NCBI RefSeq assembly: GCF_900102515.1
Contig: NZ_FMVS01000027.1
Span: 1 to 58,289 of the forward strand
Reading direction: 5' to 3'
DNA: 58,289 bases
Source: Butyrivibrio sp. INlla14
GTDB taxonomy: Bacteria > Bacillota > Clostridia > Lachnospirales > Lachnospiraceae
A program made the translations under genes and the position numbers. Below are positions 1 through 6,789 of this stretch, one piece after another. Under the pieces are notes generated by a model. It saw nothing but the letters and a program-made list of their open reading frames with translations, made no database searches and was not told the DNA's origin. Numbering within the stretch: the first letter of the stretch is position 1; each line of letters begins with the position of its first letter.

Positions 1-50
1 ATAATACTACCAATATTAATTTTATCACTTTACTGTACAATGCTCAACGC

Positions 51-88
51 AAAAAAGAACAGGCAACTGTAAAGACAGTTACCTGTTC
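51..88 (-). terminator. Rho-independent terminator of the interrupted left gene
   Basis: Read on the minus strand, GAACAGG-AACTGT pairs with ACAGTT-CCTGTTC around an AAAG-type loop, with one mismatch, and a run of six T follows. It lies about 35 bases after the stop codon at 123-125, as expected for that gene's terminator. Confidence 0.85.
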
Positions 89-122
89 TGAATATAGCTT
101 ATTATATCAGGACTAAAATATA

Positions 123-371
123 TTAGTTCTTCTTGTTCTCGTTGTAAGCTCTCTTAGCTTCCTCAAGACCAGCCTTAAGACCAGCAAGTCCAGCCTTAGC
201 AACCTCAGCAGATGTCTCTGCAAGCTCCTTAGCTATAACCTGTGCCTTCTCAGCAGCCTCTTTAAGCTTTTCCTTTGTCTCGTCATCTACGAAAGACTTA
301 GCTGTATCCTCGCACTTGTCGCACTTCTTAGCAGCCTTCTCAGCGATTGCAGCCTGTGCTGGTGTGCTATC
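123..371 (-). pseudogene. 3' remnant of an Ala/Glu/Lys-rich gene cut by element 1
   Basis: An open frame of about 83 codons ends at TAA 123-125 and has its own terminator, but it has no in-frame start. An in-frame TAG appears exactly where the element begins (about 372-375). The visible part is rich in A, E, K and L, with a CDKC-type pair of cysteines followed by a long helical repeat (AKAGLAGLKAGLEEAK-like). I do not recognise the family. It could be a small helical, phasin-like or stress protein. The missing 5' part should lie beyond the far end of the integrated elements, so this remnant marks the chromosomal target. Confidence 0.6.
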
Positions 372-385
372 CTACGACACTTTTT
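372..385. other. Left attachment junction (attL) of element 1
   Basis: CTACGACACTTTTT starts where the left gene's frame breaks. The identical 14 bases occur at 6772-6785, at the same place relative to the second recombinase gene. Related large resolvases (TnpX, TndX) recombine at a GA dinucleotide. A GA is present in the middle of this motif, but the crossover point is inferred, not shown. Confidence 0.7.
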
Positions 386-404
386 GTAATCCCTAAAAAA
401 TGGC

Positions 405-430
405 GTAAAATAGAGGGTCCGAAGACCCTC
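405..430 (-). terminator. Terminator of recombinase 1 (UUCG loop)
   Basis: On the minus strand GAGGGTC-TTCG-GACCCTC forms a 7-bp stem with a UUCG tetraloop, followed by TATTTTA. The same design closes recombinase 2 at 6790-6822. Confidence 0.75.
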
Positions 431-568
431 ATACTAAATAAACCTTTACTTTCATTTCTCCCACTAGACGAAAACGTCGATGTGGACCATAGTTAATCGC
501 ACAGCTCTTATTAATAAATGTTTCTGGAATATCATACGTACCTAAAAATAAATCATTACCTGAATCTA

Positions 569-2260
569 CTACTGAGCTATAGTAACCGACTTTAGCTGGC
601 GTGATGATTTCTGTTTTTTTTTACGATTCAACATGCTCTTCTTCCAATCCTTAGTATCCATATCAAAGACTTCGTTTCCATACTTCGGATTAAGATACCA
701 GGAGAAAACGCCCTTGTCATAGACTATCTTATCTACAAATGCTTCTATTAAAGACTCAGGAATCTTCGCATCCGGATCAAATGCCTTCATATTAACAAAT
801 TCCTCTAAGCTTTTAACCTTATGCTTAAGCTCTTCCTCGCCTTCAGAATTCTGAATCTGTTGCTTAGATGTAGCATTGTGCTGTTGTAACTCTGCAATCT
901 GATTCTCAATAGTTTGCTTCTTTTCTCGAAAAACTTCTCTAGAGATATCTCCATCAGCACACATCTCCATATACGTATTCAACTGACTACTAAGTTTATT
1001 GATATAGCGCAGATTGTCTTCCATCTGTTCTGTTTGGTTAGATACCGAAACCGCATTATCATCCAATTCACCAACCATCGCAATTGCTTCTTTATAAATT
1101 GCTTCACGATTACGAACCAACTTTTTAAAAATGAAGTCTGCTGCCACATCTAGCTTCCACTGCATGAACATGGAGTTATCGCAAACGCCATCAATACTAA
1201 GTCCCTTTTTTAAACGATGCTCTGGCGTACCTGTTCTAAGCTGTGCATAGCATTGATAACAAAAGGAAGGTTCGCCAGCTTTTGAAACATGAGCAAGTCT
1301 ACGATTCATAGCGTGACCACATGTACATTTCACCTTGCTTCCATATACATGCGAATATGGAGCCTGACCGGAAGCAACTAAATTTCCTTTGGAATCCTTT
1401 TTATAAACTCTTCTCGATTCTCGAATCCTCATTGCCTCATCAAAATCTTCCTCTGAAATGATTCTCTGATGGTCACCTTCAACATAGATTTTCTCTACCT
1501 CCCCATGATTATTAATCTTCTTCTGTGTAAGATAATCTGGAACGAACTGCTTACGATATTCAATCCTTCCACAGTAAAAAGGATTCTGAAGGACTCGATT
1601 AATATTTCCCGCTTGCCATTTGGTAAGACCACTGGCAGTTTTTCGACCTTCCTGTTCCATCACATCTTGAATCTTACGAACACCACATCCGCTTAAATAC
1701 AGTTCAAAAATGCGTTTGACAGTATCTGCTTGTTCTTCGTTTATAACCATCTGAGAGCCAACTCTGTCATAACCTAGAATATTTCCGTTTCCGTAGAGGA
1801 CTCCATTTTTAAAGGAAATCAACTGTCCTGCCTTCACTCGCTGAGAAATCTTCTTGCTCTCATTCTGTGCCAAGGTAGCCATGATGGATAATCGAAGTTC
1901 TCCATCTTCGTCATTCATTGTCCAGATGTTATCCTCCGTAAACCATACCTCGACGCCCATTGCTTTCAACCTTCTGGTTTGCTGGAGTGTATCTACCGTA
2001 TTTCTGGCAAACCGAGAAACTTCTCTTGTAATAATGAGATCAAACTTACCTTTTGCTGCATCATCCATCATCCTAAGAAATCCCTGTCTCTTATTGATGG
2101 ATGTGCCGGTAATTCCTTCATCAATATATCTTTCAACCAAATCCCACTCAGGATGCCACCTAAGAAGCTCATCATAATACTGCACCTGATTTTCTAAGGC
2201 TGAAATCTGTGCCTCGTGTTCCGTAGAAACGCGAGCATATATAACCACTTTACGTCTCAT
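569..2260 (-). CDS. Large serine recombinase of element 1
   Basis: A 563-aa site-specific recombinase that would integrate and excise element 1. The N-terminal resolvase domain (about 1-150) has the YARVS motif with nucleophile Ser12, and the ITREVSRFARN and MATLAQNESKKISQR segments typical of the family. A Recombinase domain follows (about 160-290). A zinc ribbon has Cys312, Cys314, Cys337 and Cys360 as conserved ligands, plus an extra Cys334. Residues about 400-470 form a coiled coil, which in large serine integrases controls direction. It belongs with TndX/TnpX-type large resolvases. The gene lies beside the element's left end, as expected for an integrase. A close paralogue is at 6922-8622. 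Confidence 0.93.
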   Translation of the reverse strand: MRRKVVIYARVSTEHEAQISALENQVQYYDELLRWHPEWDLVERYIDEGITGTSINKRQGFLRMMDDAAKGKFDLIITREVSRFARNTVDTLQQTRRLKAMGVEVWFTEDNIWTMNDEDGELRLSIMATLAQNESKKISQRVKAGQLISFKNGVLYGNGNILGYDRVGSQMVINEEQADTVKRIFELYLSGCGVRKIQDVMEQEGRKTASGLTKWQAGNINRVLQNPFYCGRIEYRKQFVPDYLTQKKINNHGEVEKIYVEGDHQRIISEEDFDEAMRIRESRRVYKKDSKGNLVASGQAPYSHVYGSKVKCTCGHAMNRRLAHVSKAGEPSFCYQCYAQLRTGTPEHRLKKGLSIDGVCDNSMFMQWKLDVAADFIFKKLVRNREAIYKEAIAMVGELDDNAVSVSNQTEQMEDNLRYINKLSSQLNTYMEMCADGDISREVFREKKQTIENQIAELQQHNATSKQQIQNSEGEEELKHKVKSLEEFVNMKAFDPDAKIPESLIEAFVDKIVYDKGVFSWYLNPKYGNEVFDMDTKDWKKSMLNRKKKQKSSRQLKSVTIAQ

Positions 2261-2332
2261 ACGTAAATACCTCCGTATTAGATTTTTGCCATGGCTTTTG
2301 TATACGCCTACATTGTATTTTTTTAATAAAAA

Positions 2333-2494
2333 TCACTCAAGGATGTCACGGTGGTTCTTTTCAATCTGATGCAACTCCTCTTTCGTGATTTTTCCTTCCT
2401 TACACAGCTCTCTAATAATATCAATTGCTGCAAGTTTAATGGCTACCTCTTCTATTTGTCTTGATAGAGTTATGCTTCCGTCTGCGATTTGCAT
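2333..2494 (-). CDS. SHOCT-like small protein next to recombinase 1
   Basis: A 53-aa protein. The start at 2494 is preferred over the longer frame because GGGGG lies about 8 bases upstream of this ATG. The gene overlaps the 3' end of the MazF-like gene by 59 bases, suggesting translational coupling. The C-terminal half (IIRELCKEGKITKEELHQIE) has the SHOCT pattern, a short helical module often seen in small proteins and at protein C-termini. A similar 54-aa protein sits at the equivalent place in element 2 (8692-8856), where no toxin is present. It is therefore more likely a recombinase-associated accessory factor than the toxin's antitoxin. Function unknown. Confidence 0.7.
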   Translation of the reverse strand: MQIADGSITLSRQIEEVAIKLAAIDIIRELCKEGKITKEELHQIEKNHRDILE

Positions 2495-2855
2495 AAATCT
2501 TCCCCCTTCGTAAATCAAGCTGAACAATCAATGTCTCGTCAATCTGTTCATCCATTAATTCATCTGGTATCCTTCCTATATAAGTAATCAGTTTGTCTTT
2601 ACTGATTGTTGTAATCTGTTCCGCCATAGATGCAGACTTCTTATCCAAGCCTCCGATTTTGTCAAGGATGGCATGTGTTGGAAACCATCGGCTTCTATGA
2701 ATCTTAGTTGTAATTGGTATCACTGTAATGGTCGGCGAATACTTATTACCCTTGTCATTTTGAACAACAACTACTGGTCTTTCGCCCCTCTGAACTGATC
2801 CAATATTCTCTCCCAAATCAGCCAGATAAATGTCACCTCGTTTTATCTCTCTCAT
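2436..2855 (-). CDS. PemK/MazF-family toxin-like protein
   Basis: A 139-aa MazF-like protein. Family marks are RGDIYLADLG at residues 5-14, the GERPVVVVQND strand at about 24-34, the SPTITVIPIT strand at 40-49, and the C-terminal QLDLRR segment. MazF proteins are ribosome-independent mRNA endonucleases normally held by a MazE antitoxin made from the gene just upstream. No MazE-like gene is visible here: upstream is a non-coding stretch ending in a terminator, and downstream is the overlapping SHOCT-like gene. The start is preceded by AAGGAGG. It could stabilise element 1, or use an antitoxin encoded elsewhere. The last 20 residues are unusually basic. Confidence 0.85.
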   Translation of the reverse strand: MREIKRGDIYLADLGENIGSVQRGERPVVVVQNDKGNKYSPTITVIPITTKIHRSRWFPTHAILDKIGGLDKKSASMAEQITTISKDKLITYIGRIPDELMDEQIDETLIVQLDLRRGKIYANRRRKHNSIKTNRRGSH

Positions 2856-2872
2856 AACGCCTCCTTAGATGT

Positions 2873-2910
2873 AAAAAGGCACTCCTTGCCAGTACAACAA
2901 AGAGTGCCTT
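2873..2910 (-). terminator. Terminator upstream of the MazF-like gene
   Basis: On the minus strand AAGGCACTC pairs perfectly with GAGTGCCTT across an 17-base loop and is followed by TTTTT. It lies before the MazF ribosome binding site. It would therefore end a transcript coming from the non-coding region at 2911-3240, not a protein gene. Confidence 0.7.
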
Positions 2911-3240
2911 GAAACAATACAGTTATCTGTCTCTTATTTGTCCTCAACACCCCAGAGATACGGGAAATCACTAAGCGGCTGCAGCACAGCTCCATAGGTT
3001 CGTCCTCCTCGCGGTTCTCGCGTGGCTGCCCCCATTGCGTGTTCAGGTCATACCCTACTGGCTGTGGCTAGGCAGAAGTATCATTGTACCCGCATCCATC
3101 TACGCAAAGGCCGGTGCTACCGACTTTCCAGTGAGGCTATCTCGCTCAAGGCGGGCCTATGGTGCTCCAAAATACGGGAACGTACTTAGTGAATGTATAT
3201 TCTGTTGTCAAGGATCGCAGGAGAAAAAAGTTCCTCCTAC
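2911..3240 (-). ncRNA. Candidate structured non-coding RNA
   Basis: This stretch has no convincing protein gene on the minus strand but is rich in short helices, for example CGCG-agaac-CGCG and CCGG/CCGG-type pairs. It ends in the terminator at 2873-2910. A TTGACA box lies at 3206-3211 on the minus strand, with a weak TAAGTA 17 bases downstream. A plus-strand frame (3035-3352) reads through it, encoding a GRSIIVPASIYAKAG-type peptide. From memory, unverified, near-identical peptides are annotated as short hypothetical proteins in many gut Firmicutes. That would fit a conserved RNA mistaken for protein. RNA class unknown. Confidence 0.45.
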
Positions 3241-3294
3241 TTATTGGGACTGGGAGAGACGTTTTTGCAACCCATATCAGAAAAAAATTTATTT

Positions 3295-3804
3295 TTATTC
3301 CAACCCCAGCATATACCTCATAGTTTTAATTGCCTCTGCTATGCATTTATGAACTGCTTGGTGGCTTATGCCTTCTATAAAAGCAATATCTTCCTCAGTG
3401 GCTCCACAGTAGAAATACAGCATTAGACGATATTTCTGTGTATAAGAAAGCTGTTCATATGCGGTTTTGAGGTACACAGCATTTAACACATCATCAATTT
3501 CCAAACCTGATGAGATTTTATGAAGAACTTGTTGTTTTTCTTCAAGGCCTTCCATGTATCCCCTAGGATCATGACAACGAAGTGCTCTCTTCTTATGTTT
3601 CTCCTCATTACGGTTGTACTCCTTGAATGCTTCCGCTTGCTCCGGCGTAATCAAAAGCAACGGATTATACATTTCCAGCTCCTCTCCGTACTTCTGAAAC
3701 AGTTCCTCACGAGACAAATCTGTAGCTACCGCCCATCTGCAGCCTCCCTGGATACCTGGATACTCAACCTCTAAACTGATAAGTTCATATTCTTTATTAT
3801 TCAT
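3295..3804 (-). CDS. Sigma-70 region-4-like regulator of element 1
   Basis: A 169-aa protein. The C-terminal 70 residues (AYEQLSYTQKYRLMLYF onward) form a sigma region-4-like helix-turn-helix, with recognition helix around GISHQAVHKCIAEAIKTM. The N-terminal part is acidic and has no clear family. Proteins of this kind are common near the integrase end of Tn916/Tn1549-type elements and are thought to control excision or transfer genes. An inverted repeat (CCGATTTTGAAA / TTTCAAAACCGG) lies directly upstream of the start at 3817-3850 and probably serves as an operator. Element 2 has a functionally similar gene at 8853-9428, but the proteins are not close. Confidence 0.75.
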   Translation of the reverse strand: MNNKEYELISLEVEYPGIQGGCRWAVATDLSREELFQKYGEELEMYNPLLLITPEQAEAFKEYNRNEEKHKKRALRCHDPRGYMEGLEEKQQVLHKISSGLEIDDVLNAVYLKTAYEQLSYTQKYRLMLYFYCGATEEDIAFIEGISHQAVHKCIAEAIKTMRYMLGLE

Positions 3805-3816
3805 TGTTTCTGACCT

Positions 3817-3850
3817 CCGATTTTGAAATGGTTAATAGTTTCAAAACCGG
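3817..3850. promoter_or_regulatory. Inverted-repeat operator upstream of the sigma-like gene
   Basis: CCGATTTTGAAA at 3817-3828 is mirrored by TTTCAAAACCGG at 3839-3850, 10 bases apart, with one mismatch. The same box (CCGGTTTTGAAA) occurs at 6667-6678 upstream of the element-1 XRE gene, suggesting that one repressor controls both. Confidence 0.55.
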
Positions 3851-3927
3851 CAGTCAGGGATATCTACCTACATAGGCTTCCCACTCATGCACTGATATTC
3901 ACCATCAGAGCAACAGAAAGAAGCACT

Positions 3928-3982
3928 AAAAAAAGACGAAGCAAAACAGAGTACAATAATGTACTTCCTTCTGTTTTGCTCC
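3928..3982 (-). terminator. Terminator after the RepA-zinc ribbon gene
   Basis: GCAAAACAG (3941-3949) pairs with CTGTTTTGC (3971-3979), with an inner GTAC/GTAC pair. On the minus strand a run of seven T follows (3929-3935). The 304-base stretch 3805-4109 holds this terminator and the operator above. I see no gene in it. Confidence 0.75.
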
Positions 3983-4109
3983 GCCTTCCAACGATACTCA
4001 GCCGTTCCTAGCCGCTAACAAACTCTTGTCACCAACCAGCAAACCTTCCGACTAAGAATTATGCCGAATACGATGCCAGCACTAGGTGACTCATGTTATG
4101 CAATTGTAA

Positions 4110-4559
4110 TTAGTCCTCTTCCAGAACTAGCTCTACATCAATATGGATAATCAGATCCTCACGCTCTGCTTCAATCTTAGAACCACAGTTCCTGCAATCC
4201 AGATCAATATCGTAATTTCTACCTCGAAATAGTCGTTGCCCACACTTCGGGCAAAAAAGCTTTATCTTTCTAGTTTTCACATCCTCCACGTCGCATACAA
4301 CCTCCTCATAAACCATGTTTCCCCAATCGCGCCTAAGCGCCCCGTCGAAATCAAGCATCGTAAAAACGATATAGACGCGGTTCTTTTCATCCACCCAGCC
4401 ATTCTCAGCTGATAAGCACATGCGGTCTAGTAACAGGCCATACAAAAGCTTCGATTCTGCAGATAACCTTTTGAAGCGTTCTTCTTTAAACAGTGCTTTT
4501 GGCACCCTTATAAATGAAAAAAGGTCGCTCTCGCGACCATAGAAATATTCAAACGTCAT
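4110..4559 (-). CDS. RepA N-terminal fragment fused to a zinc ribbon
   Basis: A 149-aa protein. Residues 1 to about 67 match the start of the replication initiator at 52818-53687: same YxYG start, then an SFIRVPKALFKEERF-type segment, LLYGLLLDRM and a WVDEKNRVYI strand. After about residue 68 the similarity ends, and the winged-helix second half and the DUF6017-like C-terminus are gone. Residues 100-130 instead form a zinc ribbon with Cys103, Cys106, Cys122 and Cys125, of the Com or rubredoxin type. It is unlikely to start replication. The simplest reading is a gene made by an internal deletion. It overlaps the next upstream gene by 4 bases (ATGA). Confidence 0.7.
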   Translation of the reverse strand: MTFEYFYGRESDLFSFIRVPKALFKEERFKRLSAESKLLYGLLLDRMCLSAENGWVDEKNRVYIVFTMLDFDGALRRDWGNMVYEEVVCDVEDVKTRKIKLFCPKCGQRLFRGRNYDIDLDCRNCGSKIEAEREDLIIHIDVELVLEED

Positions 4560-4684
4560 TTCTGCTTCCTCTTTTCCTTTAATTCTTTGATAATCTTACG
4601 GGTGCACCAGCCAATGCATGGCTGATGCGCCCCATAAGGACAACCTTTACAAGCAGAGGGCTTTTTCCAGCCACTCCATCCCAT
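4556..4684 (-). CDS. 42-aa Cys-rich small protein (element 1)
   Basis: Found by reading between the flanking genes. ATG at 4682-4684 overlaps the DUF5688 stop codon (TAATG), and the TGA at 4556-4558 overlaps the RepA-like start (ATGA). It is thus translationally linked on both sides. Cys12, Cys15, Cys23 and Cys27, with the core CKGCPYG, suggest a small metal-binding knuckle. A basic tail (KIIKELKEKRKQK) follows. The protein at 53703-53915 in element 2 has the same position and the same CPYG and C-x(2-3)-C layout, so the pair is conserved. Function unknown. Confidence 0.75.
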   Translation of the reverse strand: MGWSGWKKPSACKGCPYGAHQPCIGWCTRKIIKELKEKRKQK

Positions 4685-5715
4685 TACAAAGCTTCGCCTC
4701 CTCTCGCAATTGGACGCGAACCAATGTCCTTTGCAATATGCTCACGGCTCTTCTCCTGAAGCTTATCAAGTGTAGATTCACGCTTTCTGCTGGCTGTACG
4801 CTCCTCGTACTTTTCAGCAAGCTCGAAAACCTTCTCCTTGGAATCGTAGTGATAAACACTGTCGGTAAGGAGATCTTCCGGAGCAACTTCTGTCTCGTTG
4901 ACCTGCTTTACCATGCCCTCAAGGTGGTTGATATCGAAGGTTCCATCATCTCTTACTAACAAAATCTCATGGATAGAACTTGGCAAAATAAAGAAGTCTC
5001 CACCGACACGCTCAGCTGCTTGCTCCATGAAATCCTGATAAGCAAGTACTCCAGCACCCTGAATCTTATCCGGCACAGTAGCTACAAATAATGGATCGTC
5101 TGGAAGCACCGGAATCATGTCCTTGGCTTCCGGTCCCATCATCTCTAAGAGAGTCTCAGCCATAGTCTGAATCACTGCAGGTCGCATGACCGGAGCATAC
5201 TGTAATGCATCTGCGTGAAGCTGCTCTGCTGTAATACCATAGTTATCCATGAGCTGATTGGTTACTAAAATAGAACCTCTACCATCTGAATCGCTATCAA
5301 GTACAAATCGATACACAACAGCCATGTCCTCCATATTCTTATGGGGAACCTTCTCCAAAAGGTCTGCATTACGTTCAGCTGAAACCACCTCCATGGAAAG
5401 CTTTTCCTTCATCTGGTCATAATCCTGAATTGCATCCAGATTGAAATCCGGGTGATCGTGAAGTGCTCTGTCAGCCTTTTCAGCCACCTCGCTTACTAAG
5501 GTGTCATAGCTCATACCTCTGTCATAACGCTCGTAGATTTCAGTCATGTTGAGATTAACACCGATAATAGCATCCTCAGGCTTCACAGTGACTGCCTCAT
5601 AATTCTGATTCATCTTCTGAACCGCATTAAGGTCGACACTGAACTTCTCACCTCCAGCTTCTAATCTCTCCTTCAAATCCTCCACAAACTGCTCTTTGAA
5701 TTTCTCGTACTCCAT
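4684..5715 (-). CDS. DUF5688 family protein (element 1)
   Basis: A 343-aa protein clearly paralogous to the 359-aa protein at 53915-54994. Shared blocks include NYEAVTVKPEDAIIGVNLN near residue 39, MEVVSAERNADLL near 109, VTNQLMDNYGIT near 150, FFILPSSIHEILLVRDDG near 240 and the DSVYHYDSKEKVFELAEK segment near 287. I recognise it as DUF5688, a family of unknown function frequent in Lachnospiraceae mobile elements next to the RepA gene. It has no membrane segment or signal peptide. The C-terminus is a basic helical tail. It heads the DUF5688, Cys-rich and RepA gene string. Confidence 0.85.
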   Translation of the reverse strand: MEYEKFKEQFVEDLKERLEAGGEKFSVDLNAVQKMNQNYEAVTVKPEDAIIGVNLNMTEIYERYDRGMSYDTLVSEVAEKADRALHDHPDFNLDAIQDYDQMKEKLSMEVVSAERNADLLEKVPHKNMEDMAVVYRFVLDSDSDGRGSILVTNQLMDNYGITAEQLHADALQYAPVMRPAVIQTMAETLLEMMGPEAKDMIPVLPDDPLFVATVPDKIQGAGVLAYQDFMEQAAERVGGDFFILPSSIHEILLVRDDGTFDINHLEGMVKQVNETEVAPEDLLTDSVYHYDSKEKVFELAEKYEERTASRKRESTLDKLQEKSREHIAKDIGSRPIARGGEAL

Positions 5716-5747
5716 TTCGTACCTCCTTTGAATAGTGAATAGTTACC

Positions 5748-5793
5748 GCGCTTAGGCGCAAAAAAAGAGCAGCTATCTTTCGATAACTGCTCT
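5748..5793 (-). terminator. Hairpins between the SdpI-like and DUF5688 genes
   Basis: On the minus strand GAGCAGTTAT-CGAAAG-ATAGCTGCTC (5767-5793, one mismatch) is followed by seven T. It ends transcripts from the SdpI-like gene, or acts as a leader attenuator for DUF5688. GCGC-TTAG-GCGC at 5748-5759 is a second small hairpin. Confidence 0.75.
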
Positions 5794-5832
5794 ATGTAAC
5801 ATTCATTATTCAATTAGGTCTACAAACTGGAA

Positions 5833-6210
5833 TTATCTTCTGATACCATTTTCATCAAAAGCTTTCTTAAGAGCTCTTTCCACAAACACAATTGAACCCA
5901 ATATAGCCACAAGCTGTATTCCTTCAACAATAAGTGTCATATATCCAATTGCATTTTCACTCGAATGTGAAAAAGGTATCTGAATAATAATTGTCGAAAT
6001 TAATAACAGCAATCCGAGTTTAAGCCACAACTTACCGCAATAATCATGTGCAAACTTCCATGTATCCATATTTTTTCTGGACATAGTTGTTCTGTATCCA
6101 ATAATTCCATTAATCTCTTTTGGCGGATATTTGAACATAAAGAATCCACATATTAACATGATAATCGGAATTAATAAGTTACAGATAAACATCATAATAT
6201 AAAAGCACAT
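5833..6210 (-). CDS. SdpI-family membrane protein
   Basis: A 125-aa protein with three hydrophobic segments (about 5-25, 62-80 and 88-108). The SdpI signature lies between the first two: GIIGYRTTMSRKNMDTWKFA, a Gly-Tyr-Arg-Thr followed by N-x-x-T-W. In Bacillus, SdpI gives immunity to the SdpC toxin and recruits the SdpR repressor to the membrane. Here the gene lies 89 bases downstream of an XRE repressor, a similar pairing of repressor and membrane protein. Many SdpI-like proteins have no known toxin, so immunity is only a possibility. Confidence 0.8.
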   Translation of the reverse strand: MCFYIMMFICNLLIPIIMLICGFFMFKYPPKEINGIIGYRTTMSRKNMDTWKFAHDYCGKLWLKLGLLLLISTIIIQIPFSHSSENAIGYMTLIVEGIQLVAILGSIVFVERALKKAFDENGIRR

Positions 6211-6299
6211 ATTTATTCTCCTTTGCCCAACAAATACCGATTCTTAATTTCACTGCCTTCTATTATAGCTAATCCTCATACATCAAGAAATACCAAATC

Positions 6300-6635
6300 C
6301 TATATTAATCCCGCTATTCTCTGTTTCAGTACCCAGACAACATCCTCCTTATCTTTATCTCCAAGCTGATCAAAGATTCGATACAAAGAAATGTATCTAT
6401 TAAATAGGATTTGTTCTTCAGATTGCTCTACATATTCTTCTAATAGAAGTTCTCGGACATCCACTTGGTAGATTCTAGAAAACTGAATAATCTCATCTGA
6501 TGTTACCTGGCGTTCATTTGCTTCAATAGCTCTCAATGTTCTATCCGAGATATGCATATATTTAGCTGCTTCACTCTGAGAAAATCCTCGTTCTTCTCTT
6601 ATCACTTTTAATTGTTTTGCTGTAAATCGACTCAT
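6300..6635 (-). CDS. XRE-family repressor of element 1
   Basis: A 111-aa regulator. Residues 5-60 form a Cro/C1-type helix-turn-helix (IREERGFSQSEAAKYM, ISDRTLRAIEANERQV). The C-terminal 45 residues are helical and probably dimerise. The gene occupies the right end of element 1. Upstream lie three copies of a GTCCTATTTTGAA box and a CCGGTTTTGAAA box (6667-6765), the expected kind of operator. The XRE protein at 57057-57398 has the same position in element 2 and the same architecture (HTH with an S-x-x-T-L-x-A-I-E-A core). Confidence 0.88.
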   Translation of the reverse strand: MSRFTAKQLKVIREERGFSQSEAAKYMHISDRTLRAIEANERQVTSDEIIQFSRIYQVDVRELLLEEYVEQSEEQILFNRYISLYRIFDQLGDKDKEDVVWVLKQRIAGLI

Positions 6636-6650
6636 ACCAAAACCTCCTTC

Positions 6651-6765
6651 GACCGGAAGAAATCCTCCGGTTTTGAAAAAATCACCTTATTTTTCATGTC
6701 CTATTTTGAATAAATTTTAAAAATAAAAGTCCTATTTTGAAAGTATGGAACTTCGAAAATAGGAC
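6651..6765. promoter_or_regulatory. Operator and promoter region of the element-1 XRE gene
   Basis: Contents: ACCGGA/TCCGGT inverted repeat at about 6655-6670; CCGGTTTTGAAA at 6667-6678; direct repeats GTCCTATTTTGAA at 6698-6710 and 6729-6741 (31 bases apart, about three helical turns); and an inverted copy TTCGAAAATAGGAC at 6752-6765. The last repeat ends six bases before the att motif, so it may also be part of the recombinase's arm sequence. Confidence 0.65.
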
Positions 6766-6771
6766 TGTCAG

Positions 6772-6785
6772 CTACGACACTTTTT
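6772..6785. other. attR of element 1 / attL of element 2
   Basis: CTACGACACTTTTT is identical to 372-385. To its left is the repeat region of element 1. To its right is the terminator of recombinase 2, arranged exactly as at the left end of element 1. Confidence 0.7.
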
Positions 6786-6789
6786 TAGG

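Larger units (their letters stand above)
372..6771. mobile_element. Element 1: small integrated element, probably a deletion derivative of an ICE
   Basis: The segment is bounded by CTACGACACTTTTT at 372 and at 6772. It starts with a large serine recombinase and ends with an XRE repressor whose upstream repeats abut the right junction. Its gene order (recombinase, SHOCT-like protein, sigma-like regulator, RepA piece, Cys-rich protein, DUF5688, membrane protein, XRE) mirrors the two ends of element 2. It has no relaxase, VirB4 or VirD4. It may still move by its own recombinase or be mobilised in tandem with element 2. Confidence 0.65.

Noticed and set aside
2333..2494. SHOCT-like protein as MazE-type antitoxin
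   Set aside because: The equivalent protein in element 2 has no toxin nearby, and the gene lies after, not before, the toxin. Kept only as a weak possibility.
2333..2527. Longer start of the SHOCT-like gene at 2527
   Set aside because: The ATG at 2494 has a GGGGG site at the right distance, while the longer start has none.
3035..3352. Plus-strand 105-codon frame encoding a GRSIIVPASIYAKAG-type peptide
   Set aside because: It has no ribosome binding site and ends inside the sigma-like gene. It lies over a structure-rich region with a terminator on the other strand, so an RNA is preferred.
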